This document shows positions 49,301 through 59,025 of a DNA stretch of 64,000 bases, in pieces (position 1 is the first letter of the stretch; the number at the start of each line of letters is the position of its first letter). The stretch is from Setoptus koraiensis. Taxonomy: Eukaryota; Arthropoda. The translations under genes and the position numbers were made by a program. Below the pieces are notes generated by a model. It had not been told where the DNA came from and did not search any database. It saw nothing but the letters and a program-made list of their open reading frames with translations. The DNA lies in the NCBI GenBank assembly GCA_048013815.1, contig CM106586.1:4774001-4838000 (forward strand). The letters run 5' to 3'.

Positions 49301-52300
49301 TCAAGCGCGACGTCGCACTTTGGACACTGGGTCATCTGATAGAAAATACAGGTTTTGTTGTTGAACCATACTGGAAATATCCCAGATTATTAGATATTTT
49401 GTTAGATTTACTTAAAACTGAACAGGCTCCGAACATTCGTCGCAAGGCGATCAGAACTTTAGGATTGTTGGGTGCTATCGATCCTTACAGGCATCAGGTG
49501 AATCTAGGTTCATATGGTCAATCACACAAATTGTTGTCCAGTGCTTCCGAAAATGATCTTGGTGGTATCTCATATGAGATAAGCGCGAGCGAAATGCTAG
49601 TCAACATGTCGGATCAATATGATGATTTCTATTCGGCAATAGCTATGACATCGTTGATAAAAATTATGAAAGATCAATCACTAATTCAGCATCATACATC
49701 TGCTGTGCAAGCGGTGACCTTCATCTTTATGAGACTTGGTGTTCGTTGTGTTCCCTATATACAACATGTTCTGCCAACTTTCATAAACGTCATAAGAAAC
49801 TCTGGATCTCAATACGGCGACTACTACTTCCAACAGATGGGTTGCTTAGTGTCAATAGTTAAGCAGCACATCAGAAATTATTTAGATGACATATTCGAGC
49901 TGATCAAAGAATCTTGGTCTGCACCTCACCCGATGCCTACACTACAGATGACCTTGATCAATCTTGTGGAACAGATTGTTGTTGCACCAGAAGGAGAATT
50001 CCGAGTATATCTACCTAGACTAATACCTCATGCCCTCAAAGTTTTTCAATACGACAAATCACCGAAATGTGTGGTGACCGAACGCTTACTCAATGCTTTG
50101 CAACAATTTGGTAACAATTTAGATGATTGCCTTTATTTGATACTACCACCGATAGTTAAATGTTTTGATTCGGTCGACATGCCACTATCGGTTCGAAAAA
50201 CTGCCCTTGAGACTATCGATATCTTCTCTGAGAGCCTAGACTTGGCCGAGCATTCCGCAAGAATTTTGCATCCATTGGCTAGGGTCCTGGACACAGAACC
50301 TGATCTTAGATCTGTCGCATTAGACACACTATGTGCAGTTGCTTTTCAGTTGGGTCCAATGTATCAGATATTTATACCCATATTTGCCAAAGTAATGAGC
50401 AAACACAAGATCAGCAGCACTCGTTACGATATAGTGGAAAATCGCGCACTACGGGGAGTACATTATTCTGACCCAGATGAAGAATTGATTTTGAGAAATA
50501 AGCGTATGCACAAAGAAAGGGCAAGTAACTTAAACAAACCTATGCAAATGCCTGAATTTGCCGCCAATAAGAAAATCCAAGTTAGTGATCTACAGCGAGC
50601 CTGGGGAATCAGGAAGTGTGCGACCAGGGAAGATTGGCTACGTTGGCTCAAGATACTGAGCCTAGATCTACTGAAGGAATCACCATCTCTAGCACTGAGA
50701 TCATGTAACCCCCTGGCGCAGGCCCACAACCCTTTAGCTCGCGAGTTATTCAATGCCGCCTTTTTATGTGTATGGGCTGCGTTAAATGAAGACCAGCAGG
50801 CTGAATTTATAAGTAGTATCGGCATGGCATTGAATGCCCCAGATGTACCAGAAGTAACACAGGCCCTATTAAATTTGACCGAATTCATGGAGCATTCAGA
50901 TAAAGGCCCATTACCCATAGCACCCCAGTTATTGGCGAAACGAGCACAAGCTTGTAGGGCATTTGCTAAGGCACTCCATTATAAAGAGGAAGAGTTCAGA
51001 GCCGCTGCTGAAAGTGGCAATCAATCTACTCAGGTACTTGAGGATCTATTGAGTATCAACAACAAGTTGCAACACCCCGAAGCGGCAGCCGGTGTGCTGA
51101 AATATGCGGAAAATAATGGTTATGAATTGAACAACAAAGAGCGTTGGTACGAAAAATTGCATGACTGGGATAATGCTCTCAGAGAGTACAGTATGAAGGT
51201 TGACCAGAAACCTGATGACATGGACTCTATACGCGGTTTGTTGCGTTGTTATGAACACATTGGCGAATGGGGTGACCTGTATAAATTAGCAACAGAATGC
51301 TGGCCAAGATTTAGTCCTCGTGACCAGCAAGAAGTGGCACGTGTCGCAGCATCAGCAGCTTGGAATTTGAGAAAATGGAATAGTATGGAAAGTTTCACTA
51401 AGGCAATGAAAGAGAATACAGTCGACTCAACATTCTATCACGCCGTGCTTGAGGTTCATAAGGAGAACTACGACCTGGCCTATGAATATATTGATCGTGC
51501 TAGGAGTTCCATTGATACAGATTTGACTGCCATGGCTGGTGAAAGTAAGAATCGTGCCTACGGAGCAATGGTGCAAGTAATGCTGCTATCAGAACTAGAA
51601 GAAGTAATCCAGTATAAATTGGACGAAAGTAGACGTTCTTTTATACGTGACAAATGGTGGAAGCGGCTGAGAGGTTGCCAACGAATTGTTGAGGACTGGC
51701 AGAAAATACTTTGTCTTAGATCGTTAGTTATCACGCCACAAGACGACATGAGAGGCTGGATAAAGTTTGCCAGCATATGTCAGAGTTGTAGCAATAGCCA
51801 ATGTCGGATCAAACAATCACATAGGATACTCACAAAATTGTTAAATCCAAATCTTGATGTTAGCAATCCGAAAAAGATTGACATTAAACCGACTGATCAT
51901 CCCCAGGTGGCATTTGCATATCTGACGCATATGTGGAGAAGTGGTCAGAGAGAAGAGGCATTCACAAAGTTACAACAATTCGTTGAGAGAGCAATACCAA
52001 AAATGAATTGCCTGTTAGTTGGCGGCAATGAGAACGGCCACAACTTGGGTGCTTTAGATAGTTTAACTAGCCATAATAATATTATTAACAATCCGTCTCT
52101 ACTGAATTCGGCAACAACAGCAAACACAGCTAACATAGTTGGAGATATGCTAGGCAATTGCTCTTCCAGTTCCACACCATCCGTACTCATGGCCAAATTA
52201 GCAATAAATCCATCAATACAATCCGAAGACATCAACAACCATTCACGTATTCAGCACCTAACAACTGTGGATCAAATTATACCACGAAACGGATACAATG

Positions 52301-54411
52301 ATCATCTGCCTTCCAACAACTCAAAAGTCGATCTCAAGGTACTCTTGTCGAGATGCTATCTAAAGTTGGGTCAATGGCAAGAGAGTCTACAAGGTGTAAA
52401 TGAGCAATCTATTCCCACCATTTACAACTACTACACTCTGGCCACCGAACACGACAAAGAATGGTACAAGGCTTGGCATGCGCTCGCCTACATGAGCTAC
52501 GAGGCAGTATTGTTTTACAAACGCCAATCTTTTGATGTTCGCCAGTACACCATACCTGCCATAAAGAGTTTCTTCAGATCAATCGCTCTATCTCATGGTA
52601 ACTCATTGCAGGACACACTTAGGTTGTTGACATTGTGGTTTGATGAGGCCAACGATAAGGAAGTCAGCGAGGCTTTTGCCGCTGGCGTTAAAACCGTACC
52701 AGTGGAAACTTGGTTGCAAGTGATACCGCAGCTCATAGCCAGAATAGACACACCCAGACAAAATGTCAAGACGCTATTGCAGGAGTTGCTCACCGAAGTT
52801 GGAAAATATCATCCACAATCACTCATATATCCGCTGACAGTGGCCTCTAAATCAATTGTTCATGAGCGCAACACAGCCGCAACAAAAATAATGTCAAGTA
52901 TGCGCGAACATAGCAGCAATTTAGTGGCACAAGCCATGTTGGTTAGCCAAGAGCTTATTAGAGTTGCTATATTGTGGCACGAGCTATGGCACGAAGGTCT
53001 AGAGGAGGCGTCACGGTTATATTTTACCGAAAAGAACGTACGCAGTATGTTCGAGACCCTAGAACCTTTGCATGCGATGATGGCTCGTGGTGCCCAAACA
53101 TTGAAAGAAATGTCCTTCCAGCAGGCTTATGGCAGGGATTTATTACAGGCTTCCGACTGGTGCAAACAATTCCAGCGTACAGGCAATCCTAAAGATCTGA
53201 CGCAAGCTTGGGATCTATACTATCTAGTGTTCAGGCGTATATCGAAGCAATTGCCCCAATTGACATCACTAGAGCTGAAGTACGTATCGCCGAAACTGGA
53301 GGTGTGCCACGATCTAGAATTGGCTGTTCCCGGTAGCTATTCGCCTAACAGGCCCATTGTTCAGATAGCCAAAGTTGAGTCAAATTTACAGGTGATAACA
53401 AGTAAACAGCGACCTCGCAAGTTATGCATTAAAGGTAGCGACGGCAAAGAGTATATGTTCCTATTAAAAGGCCATGAAGATTTACGCCAAGATGAACGGG
53501 TCATGCAATTATTCGGACTTATAAATACATTACTGATGAATGATCCCGAAACAAGTAGGCGAAATTTGACCATACAGCGTTACGCTGTTATACCATTATC
53601 CACCAATAGCGGGCTTATTGGTTGGGTGCCACACTGTGATACATTGCATACACTAATCAAGGATTACAGAGAGAAACGGAAGGTTATGTTCAATATTGAG
53701 CAGCGTCTCTATTTGAGAATGACACCAGACTTTGACCATTTGACCCTAATGCAAAAGGTGGAAGTTTTTGAGCACGCATTAGCCGGAACTAAGGGCGACG
53801 ATTTGGCGCGATTAGTGTGGCTAAAGTCACCTAGCAGCGAGGTTTGGTTTGACAGGCGTACAAACTATACGAGATCATTGGCCACCATGTCAATGGTTGG
53901 CTATGTGCTTGGATTAGGCGATAGGCATCCGTCTAACTTAATGTTGGACAGATTAACTGGTAAAGTGATTCATATTGATTTTGGCGATTGCTTTGAAGTT
54001 GCCATGACAAGGGAAAAATTTCCAGAGAAAATTCCTTTCCGATTGACTAGAATGCTTATCAATGCCATGGAGGTAACCGGTAAAGAGGGCACCTATAGGA
54101 TGACTTGCGAGAAGATGATGCACGTCCTAAGGAAGAACAAGGACAGTCTGATGGCAGTTTTGGAGGCATTTGTTTACGATCCGCTGCTTAATTGGCGCAT
54201 ACAAGGATCCGCTGTTGACGGGCACCCGCCCGAGGCTCTTAATGCCAAGGCTTTGGCAGTAGTTAACCGTGTTCGTGATAAATTAACGGGACGCGACTTT
54301 GATGCAAACGTTCCTTTAGATGTTCCTAAGCAAATCGATTTGCTTATAAAGCAAGCCACCTCTCAAGAGAATCTTTGTCAATGTTATATAGGATGGTGTC
54401 CATTCTGGTGA
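46315..54411 (+). CDS. Tor: Target of Rapamycin (TOR) serine/threonine kinase, single open frame
   Basis: A complete 2,698-residue TOR kinase, the catalytic core of TORC1/TORC2 that couples nutrients and insulin signalling to growth. The N-terminal half is HEAT repeats (from residue 3), interrupted by a low-complexity Ser/Asn/Gln/Pro-rich insertion at about 289-510. FAT is about 1580-2190. FRB is about 2216-2315 (LWHELWHEGLEEASRLYF, QAWDLYYLVFRRISKQ), with the Ser, Trp, Tyr and Phe that contact rapamycin. The kinase domain starts near 2359, has the catalytic loop GDRHPSN (Asp about 2536) and the DFG motif (Asp about 2555), and FATC ends in the invariant GWCPFW. The family is usually 2,450-2,550 residues. 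The excess lies in the HEAT insertion and a second one at about 1895-2003. The loop between the kinase C-lobe and FATC (about 2629-2640) is very short. No intron interrupts the 8.1 kb. The start fits the conserved N-terminal helix. Confidence 0.98.
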   Translation: MAASFKTIVDKLRSKHDEERLRAAQQLYHYVTNEVQGKPLEFIKTFIEDINQQILQLLQTNSNIDEKKGGLLAIITLISVDVGDRKTQCIKFANILRDLPVATDTALMELEAFTVGKISAASGSLTASYVEYEVTRAIEWLRTDQLDKQLFKKHCAVLRLRELANFAPAFFFQHMNQFFDCIFIAICDQKLWIRDSGVDALRSALYVLVSRETEENQNPRWYDHCYKEAIKNIVDPPDINLLSSKDRGIHEDKVHGSLMVLNELFRYSNAECEKVFQNIEDNVLAQGCNDYYFTTSDGSINNANQNGSNGSRAYSINGIPPNSPNQTHQQQPMFASPAYMSGSGGSFHPSLVNLTSSPYLNTFLPTTPPQSTHLYFMTPLSSSPAPILSSLNTIPYSNTPPTHNQHAHRYAPFSSLARLATSFRHQRRQSQPTSFISNFNGTQSQQPNRNGQYTNHRPSVISLPHGPNILASSASSNSHLSPHHQHHPSQSSQTMFSSSTMLNPSTPISTRRMTYESPICHQLLSDNFTYICDLVMKQKSSRNPNINHILLILIPRLAAFKPDYFIEHHLTETINHLLNGIKSGRERSIFFISIGLLAFGVRDKLRPHLPKIMDSIRNCLSSKDQRQRRSTGPKPIEPSVFICVSLLAQALGHIIEPEIRSQNILDQMTQTGLSPSLASAFLELSIQMPQLRKKIHNHLLEMLSLVLMQKPFSYPGLMNQYSSNTHISSVSAIRPINPVDQPENVHNITLALRILARFDFHSMFTMQFATHCSEHYLSSEIREIRLETVKTCCQLLLPAIIRNQNKYSATLVDSIQNVLHRLLITSVTDTDPEVRYFVLASISQKFDHHLSQETNLDCLFLCLNEEIFEIRELAVCLIGRLSSLNPGYILPRLRKVLLNFVNELRYSGMPRNKEQAARMLGQLFKHAPALMKAYTEPVISEFLHQLQDNTNYPNATISVLLAIGQQAQVSGIELMKHIDELLVILLQSIQDPTSEIKRDVALWTLGHLIENTGFVVEPYWKYPRLLDILLDLLKTEQAPNIRRKAIRTLGLLGAIDPYRHQVNLGSYGQSHKLLSSASENDLGGISYEISASEMLVNMSDQYDDFYSAIAMTSLIKIMKDQSLIQHHTSAVQAVTFIFMRLGVRCVPYIQHVLPTFINVIRNSGSQYGDYYFQQMGCLVSIVKQHIRNYLDDIFELIKESWSAPHPMPTLQMTLINLVEQIVVAPEGEFRVYLPRLIPHALKVFQYDKSPKCVVTERLLNALQQFGNNLDDCLYLILPPIVKCFDSVDMPLSVRKTALETIDIFSESLDLAEHSARILHPLARVLDTEPDLRSVALDTLCAVAFQLGPMYQIFIPIFAKVMSKHKISSTRYDIVENRALRGVHYSDPDEELILRNKRMHKERASNLNKPMQMPEFAANKKIQVSDLQRAWGIRKCATREDWLRWLKILSLDLLKESPSLALRSCNPLAQAHNPLARELFNAAFLCVWAALNEDQQAEFISSIGMALNAPDVPEVTQALLNLTEFMEHSDKGPLPIAPQLLAKRAQACRAFAKALHYKEEEFRAAAESGNQSTQVLEDLLSINNKLQHPEAAAGVLKYAENNGYELNNKERWYEKLHDWDNALREYSMKVDQKPDDMDSIRGLLRCYEHIGEWGDLYKLATECWPRFSPRDQQEVARVAASAAWNLRKWNSMESFTKAMKENTVDSTFYHAVLEVHKENYDLAYEYIDRARSSIDTDLTAMAGESKNRAYGAMVQVMLLSELEEVIQYKLDESRRSFIRDKWWKRLRGCQRIVEDWQKILCLRSLVITPQDDMRGWIKFASICQSCSNSQCRIKQSHRILTKLLNPNLDVSNPKKIDIKPTDHPQVAFAYLTHMWRSGQREEAFTKLQQFVERAIPKMNCLLVGGNENGHNLGALDSLTSHNNIINNPSLLNSATTANTANIVGDMLGNCSSSSTPSVLMAKLAINPSIQSEDINNHSRIQHLTTVDQIIPRNGYNDHLPSNNSKVDLKVLLSRCYLKLGQWQESLQGVNEQSIPTIYNYYTLATEHDKEWYKAWHALAYMSYEAVLFYKRQSFDVRQYTIPAIKSFFRSIALSHGNSLQDTLRLLTLWFDEANDKEVSEAFAAGVKTVPVETWLQVIPQLIARIDTPRQNVKTLLQELLTEVGKYHPQSLIYPLTVASKSIVHERNTAATKIMSSMREHSSNLVAQAMLVSQELIRVAILWHELWHEGLEEASRLYFTEKNVRSMFETLEPLHAMMARGAQTLKEMSFQQAYGRDLLQASDWCKQFQRTGNPKDLTQAWDLYYLVFRRISKQLPQLTSLELKYVSPKLEVCHDLELAVPGSYSPNRPIVQIAKVESNLQVITSKQRPRKLCIKGSDGKEYMFLLKGHEDLRQDERVMQLFGLINTLLMNDPETSRRNLTIQRYAVIPLSTNSGLIGWVPHCDTLHTLIKDYREKRKVMFNIEQRLYLRMTPDFDHLTLMQKVEVFEHALAGTKGDDLARLVWLKSPSSEVWFDRRTNYTRSLATMSMVGYVLGLGDRHPSNLMLDRLTGKVIHIDFGDCFEVAMTREKFPEKIPFRLTRMLINAMEVTGKEGTYRMTCEKMMHVLRKNKDSLMAVLEAFVYDPLLNWRIQGSAVDGHPPEALNAKALAVVNRVRDKLTGRDFDANVPLDVPKQIDLLIKQATSQENLCQCYIGWCPFW

Positions 54412-55096
54412 CACACAACCACACTCCAACTACGAGCAGAGCCACTCACTATCATAAACTCAATTAGTGACAATATAGAAACAACCAAAGTTTTCATACA
54501 CACACTTTTTTCAACTTTTCATACTATTCGATTCGAGATAAGATATAAAAACAGTCACTTATAATGGGTATGACAAGTTATAGTGCCCGAGACAAAACAC
54601 ACAGAGGAAACAAATCCAGAAACATAGTTATAACTCTAAATGATGTTAGTCAAAACCAAGATAGGGAAGGAGATATATATACATATGTATATATATAGAG
54701 TTAAAAATAATAATAATAACCTATACATTCTTTATTATTGAGATTGTAAATTGATGATGATTATGTTTATATGCCCAAGCACAACATATTCTCAAATAAC
54801 ATTTTTTTTATACGTATATTTGTTAACAATAATTCTTTTCTCTTCTCATTTTATATAGTATTTCATGCCCTCTTGTTTGTCTATCTATACATGCATGTTC
54901 ATTTGTTGATGCGTCAAGGCAACAGCAACAATTAGAAACAAGACTCTAAGACGTTATAACAAAAGGTTTCCTTATGGTCGGGTTTCCATTTTTGACAAGA
55001 TGATCACACGATTGAGTTGTAAATTGGTAGTAGATTATAAAAAGTAGTTGTATGATAACTATGTGTAAATGCCATTATCATTAGTGGTAGTGTCTA
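54412..55096. other. Convergent 3' flank between TOR (+) and Prickle (-)
   Basis: AT-rich 685 bp holding both 3'UTRs. TTTATT at 54731-54736 is an AATAAA signal for the minus-strand gene. No perfect AATAAA was seen on the + strand for TOR. A TATATATACATATGTATATATATAG-like tract lies near 54675-54700. Confidence 0.6.
54731..54736 (-). terminator. Poly(A) signal AATAAA (minus strand) for the Prickle-type gene
   Basis: TTTATT on the + strand, about 360 bp beyond the minus-strand stop codon. If used, the Prickle 3'UTR would stop before the TOR coding region, although the two transcripts may overlap in their UTRs. Confidence 0.45.
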
Positions 55097-58000
55097 TTAG
55101 ATGATACGACAATTGTCGCTAGTGGCAGCGCTAATTGTTGGTGATGGCGCTAAAACTGTGTTGTTATTGGCCAACATTGTTAACGATTGAGGATGCTGCT
55201 GATGATTTGTTTGGTGACTGAAGGATGATTGGCTTTGCGGCGGCATCAACGATGAAGTCGACGAGGCAATAGAAGCGCTAGATGCTGGCTCGCCCATATT
55301 GTTGTTTGCCAATCTGTTGTTGTGATTACTATTAAGATCTTGCAATTTTTTCACATATTTCACCCTGGTACGGCTATTCCAATCTGATCCTGTTGTTGTT
55401 GCTGTTGTCCGTTGTCGTTGCTTGTTGGTGCTGCTGTGATAATGATGGCCTCGTCTCGACGACGACGCAACATCGGCATCGTGTCGATGTTCTCTGAATT
55501 GGCGCCTACTGTCATCTGATCGGCTTGCCGATCTTTTTGTTGCCGATCGATGGTCATCGCCGGCATCGCAGGGCATTCTCGTATGCGACGATCTAGCGGG
55601 CTGTTGCCTACACGACGAGTGCTCATCGCGCGAGTGACGCCGACGATGATGCCGATTGTGGCGATACTTGTTGTGATGCGACGACGACTGATGATGGCGA
55701 TCGTTATTTGTTTTGTTTTGATGATGCAACGACAATTGACTGCCCGACAGTGACTTTTTGCCACTGTTGTTGTTGCTGTTGTGATGTTTGTGAGCGGAAG
55801 TGGATGCGCTACTGCCAGAGGTTGTGGGGTGACGCGGGTGCCTGTGAGCGTCTCGGCGCGTTTGAGAGTTGTGTCGCTTGTGTTTGTCGTTGTCGTTGCG
55901 ATTGTGACTCTGTTTGTGATTGTGCCGATGAGAGTGCCTGCTGTGATGATGGTCTTGGCGGTTGTGACGATGAGAGCGAGTCGATTGTCGCTGTTTGTTG
56001 CCCGTTGTTGGCCTCGATGATTGCCTGTCGTGATGATTGGAGTGTCTGCTGCTTTTGTCGCGACGCGTGCCACTTTTACTTTCGCCGGGCACCGTTTGCG
56101 ATAATTGTTTGTTTGTTATTTTAGGGTCATAGGAACAAGATGACGACACCGACGACGATCTGGATCGGGACGTTGATCGGTACGACGACGTTGTCGAGTC
56201 GCTGTCACTGGCACTTCCGCTGTAGGAGCTGGCGGAAGTGGTGTACGAACGGGACGAGCAACAGTCGCAATCGTGGTCGTCGTAGGACAGCGTCGATGAG
56301 GACGACGACACCGACGAGCCACTGCTACATTGGCTAGTGTGCGACCATGACGAGCAACTGGTGTCGGTTGAGCACTGCGACGACACCGACGACGATCTAG
56401 ATCTCGACCATCCTCGGCTGGATCGGGCAGATCGTCGGTGTCGGCTGTGGTCGCGCTGATGTGAGGCGTCGGACGACGAGCACGTCGAGCAGGCGGACGA
56501 CGCCGACGATTCGGACGAGCTCGATCGGGAGCGCCGATATCTGCGGCCCGTTCTGGCTTGCTGCTGCTGCTGCTGTTGCTGTCGCTTGGTGTGGCTGGCT
56601 TGGCGCTGCATGTGGTCACCGGCGTGCAAACGACGCTGCTGACCGCGTGCTGGTTGCTGTTGTTTGTGCTGCTGAGCGGCGGCCGAAGCGGGGGCGCTGT
56701 CACCTGTCGAGCCCATGTGACACTGTTGTGCGTCTTGCTGTATTGGCTGCTGCTGCAGTTGCTGTTGTTGTTGTTGCTGCTGCTGTTGGCGTTGCCATCG
56801 GCGGCCTTTGGCGCTGCCCGCCGTCGCTATGCGACTCAGTGCGCTGCTCAGACTGGCCGCAAGCGAGCCGCTGTTTTCGGCGGGGGCCGCCTGTTCGAGC
56901 AGCGGCGCTGATTGTTGATCAGCGGCCATATCAGCGCCGCCGGCCGGGCCGGTGTGCTGCTGAAGCTGATTTATAAGCGTGGACAATCGCACCCGCCTGC
57001 CCTGCTCGTCGTAATGGGCACTGTACGCGGCCCCCGGCTTGTGTGTGGAGGCGAGCGTCATTGCGTAAGCCGTTAGCTGGTTACTGGTGGCGTGGCTCGG
57101 GTGCGATTTGAGTGCGGACTTGAGCGACGACGACGAATTGGAGCGGGTCAGGCCGGACACGCCCGGCGGATCCTTGACGCTCGGGTCGAACGACACCGAT
57201 TTGGCGCCCGGTTTCTGGGCCGGCCGCTGGGCGGCGTCCAGCGATGAGCCCGGGGCGCCGCTCATCACCATCATCGACTGGCGCCGGCCCAGCGAATTGG
57301 TGCCGTTGCAGTACAGCGCCGCCTGAGTCGGTGGCACGCCGAGATCACTTTTGCCTTGCTCAATCACACTCGACATCACCGAGGCCGATCTAAATGGATT
57401 GTGGTCCGACTGTTTCGGGCCGCCAGTTGCCGAGTCATTATTAAATGTGGTCGCTGCTGTTGCTGTCGCTGGCCAGTAGGGGTCGGTGGGGGCCGCTGGC
57501 TTGTTGGCCAATGTCTGTTGCTTGTGTTGCTTGTTTACCACCGAATAGTGGTCCGTGATGACGCGCCTGGCCGCGGGTGCCTCGTCCGCTGCGCCCACTT
57601 TGCCCGGCTGCGGCGACGTGGGCAACCCATTGGCCTGCATGAGCGCCATGTCCGCCGAGTTGTCCGAGTTGCTGCTGTTGTCCGCGGCCAGTCGCTGCAG
57701 TTGCTGTTGTTGCTGCTGGGGCGCGCCACCCAGGCCCGCTTCGAATCGGCGCCGCAGCGACTCAAACGTAATGTCCGCGTCCTGCGGGCCGGTCCGCTGG
57801 CCGGCGGCCGCCGCCGCCTGCTGCTGCTGCTGCTGATAATTGTCCGCCATGAGCAACAGGTTGGCCTCGGACAATTGCGTCACCGGCTGCACCCTGCGTC
57901 GCCGTTCCGACAGCAACGTGCTGCTCCTTGCATGCTGCTGCTGCTGCCTGCGATGTGACTGTTGTTGTTGTTGCTGCTGCTGTTGTTGTTGTTGCTGTTG

Positions 58001-59025
58001 CTGCTGTTGTTGCTGCTGTTGTTGCTGTTGTTGTTGCTGCTGTTGTTGCTGTTGTTGCTGTTGTTGTTGCTGTTGTTGCTGCTGTTGTTGCTGTTGCATC
58101 TGCTGCTGGTCGCAATTGAGCGTGCTCTGCAGCAGCTCGATCTGGCCGTTGACTATCTGCGGCCAGCTCTGGTCAAGCTTGTTGTCCCTGTTGCCGTTAG
58201 TGTTGCCCTTGGCGTCCTTGCTGGCCGTCTGCTCACCTGACTGCTGTGACGTAGGTGTCGCTGTCGGTGTTGTTGTCGTCGCTGTCGTCGCCGCTGTCGC
58301 TGTTGTCGCAGTTGGCGAGCTCGACGAGCCGAGCGCCTGCGCAGCCCGCTCGCCCGTTTGGTGTCGCTGCTGTTGTTGTTGTTGTGGCTGCTGCTGTCGC
58401 TGTTGCTGTTGGCTGGCGGTTGGTGACGCAGTTAGCGCGCCGCCCGACGACTGCACCACGAGCTTGCCGTTGCCCGTTGCCGTGTCCGCCTGGCGGCCGC
58501 CAACTGCTGCGGCCAGCTTGCCGGCGCCGGCGCCGCCCGTCGGCGCACAGTACGCGGCCTGGCTGCAGTACACCGAGCAGTAGATGCGCCCGTCCGAGGC
58601 GGGCAAAAAGGGCATGCCCAACAGCGACTTGTTGCACTTGGTGTGGTTGCACTTGAAACACTGACTGGTCGCGTGCCAGCAGCGCTGCTCGTGCGATATG
58701 GCGCCCACGTCGCACGTGATCAGTTCGCCGCATTGTTCGCACAGTTCGCCGAACACGTTGTCGAAGCACTTGAGACAATAGGGCAAATTTTGCGCCTTGC
58801 CATGCTGCTGTTGTTGCTCCAAATTCGCTGCTGCTGTCTTGCCAACGAGCGTGTCGCTGCTGTCCGCCAGGGGGCCGCTGCTTTGGTCGCCAATTTGCGA
58901 CAGGCTGTCGCGTCCGTTGCACTTGTTGAGCTGGGCCGCGCTAGCGTCCACAATGATGTACTGCTGGCCGCCTAGCGGAGTTTGGCACTCCGTGCAACAA
59001 AAGTGGCCAATGTGCCACACTTTGC
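55097..59025 (-). CDS. pk: Prickle-type terminal exon: LIM2/LIM3, disordered tail, CAAX box
   Basis: The acceptor ACAAAACAG completes a Gly codon (G|GC). LIM2 continues with KVWHIGHFCCTEC and PLGGQQYIIVD, is interrupted by about 45 residues, then closes at LPYCLKC. LIM3 starts CEQCGELITCD and ends RIYCSVYC; its third zinc pair is spaced C-x4-C instead of C-x2-C. The tail (about 1,160 residues) has a 46-Gln run (57959-58096), shorter Gln runs, RS/SS-rich and CSTCSSSD/DCDCCSS motifs, and a His/Arg-rich region. It ends DNCRII. The X position is Ile, so geranylgeranylation is more likely than farnesylation (inference). Confidence 0.85.

Noticed and set aside
57840-58583. 247-codon + strand frame with poly-Cys, and other + strand frames over the Prickle exon
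   Set aside because: Antisense shadows of the CAG/CAA repeats in the minus-strand gene.
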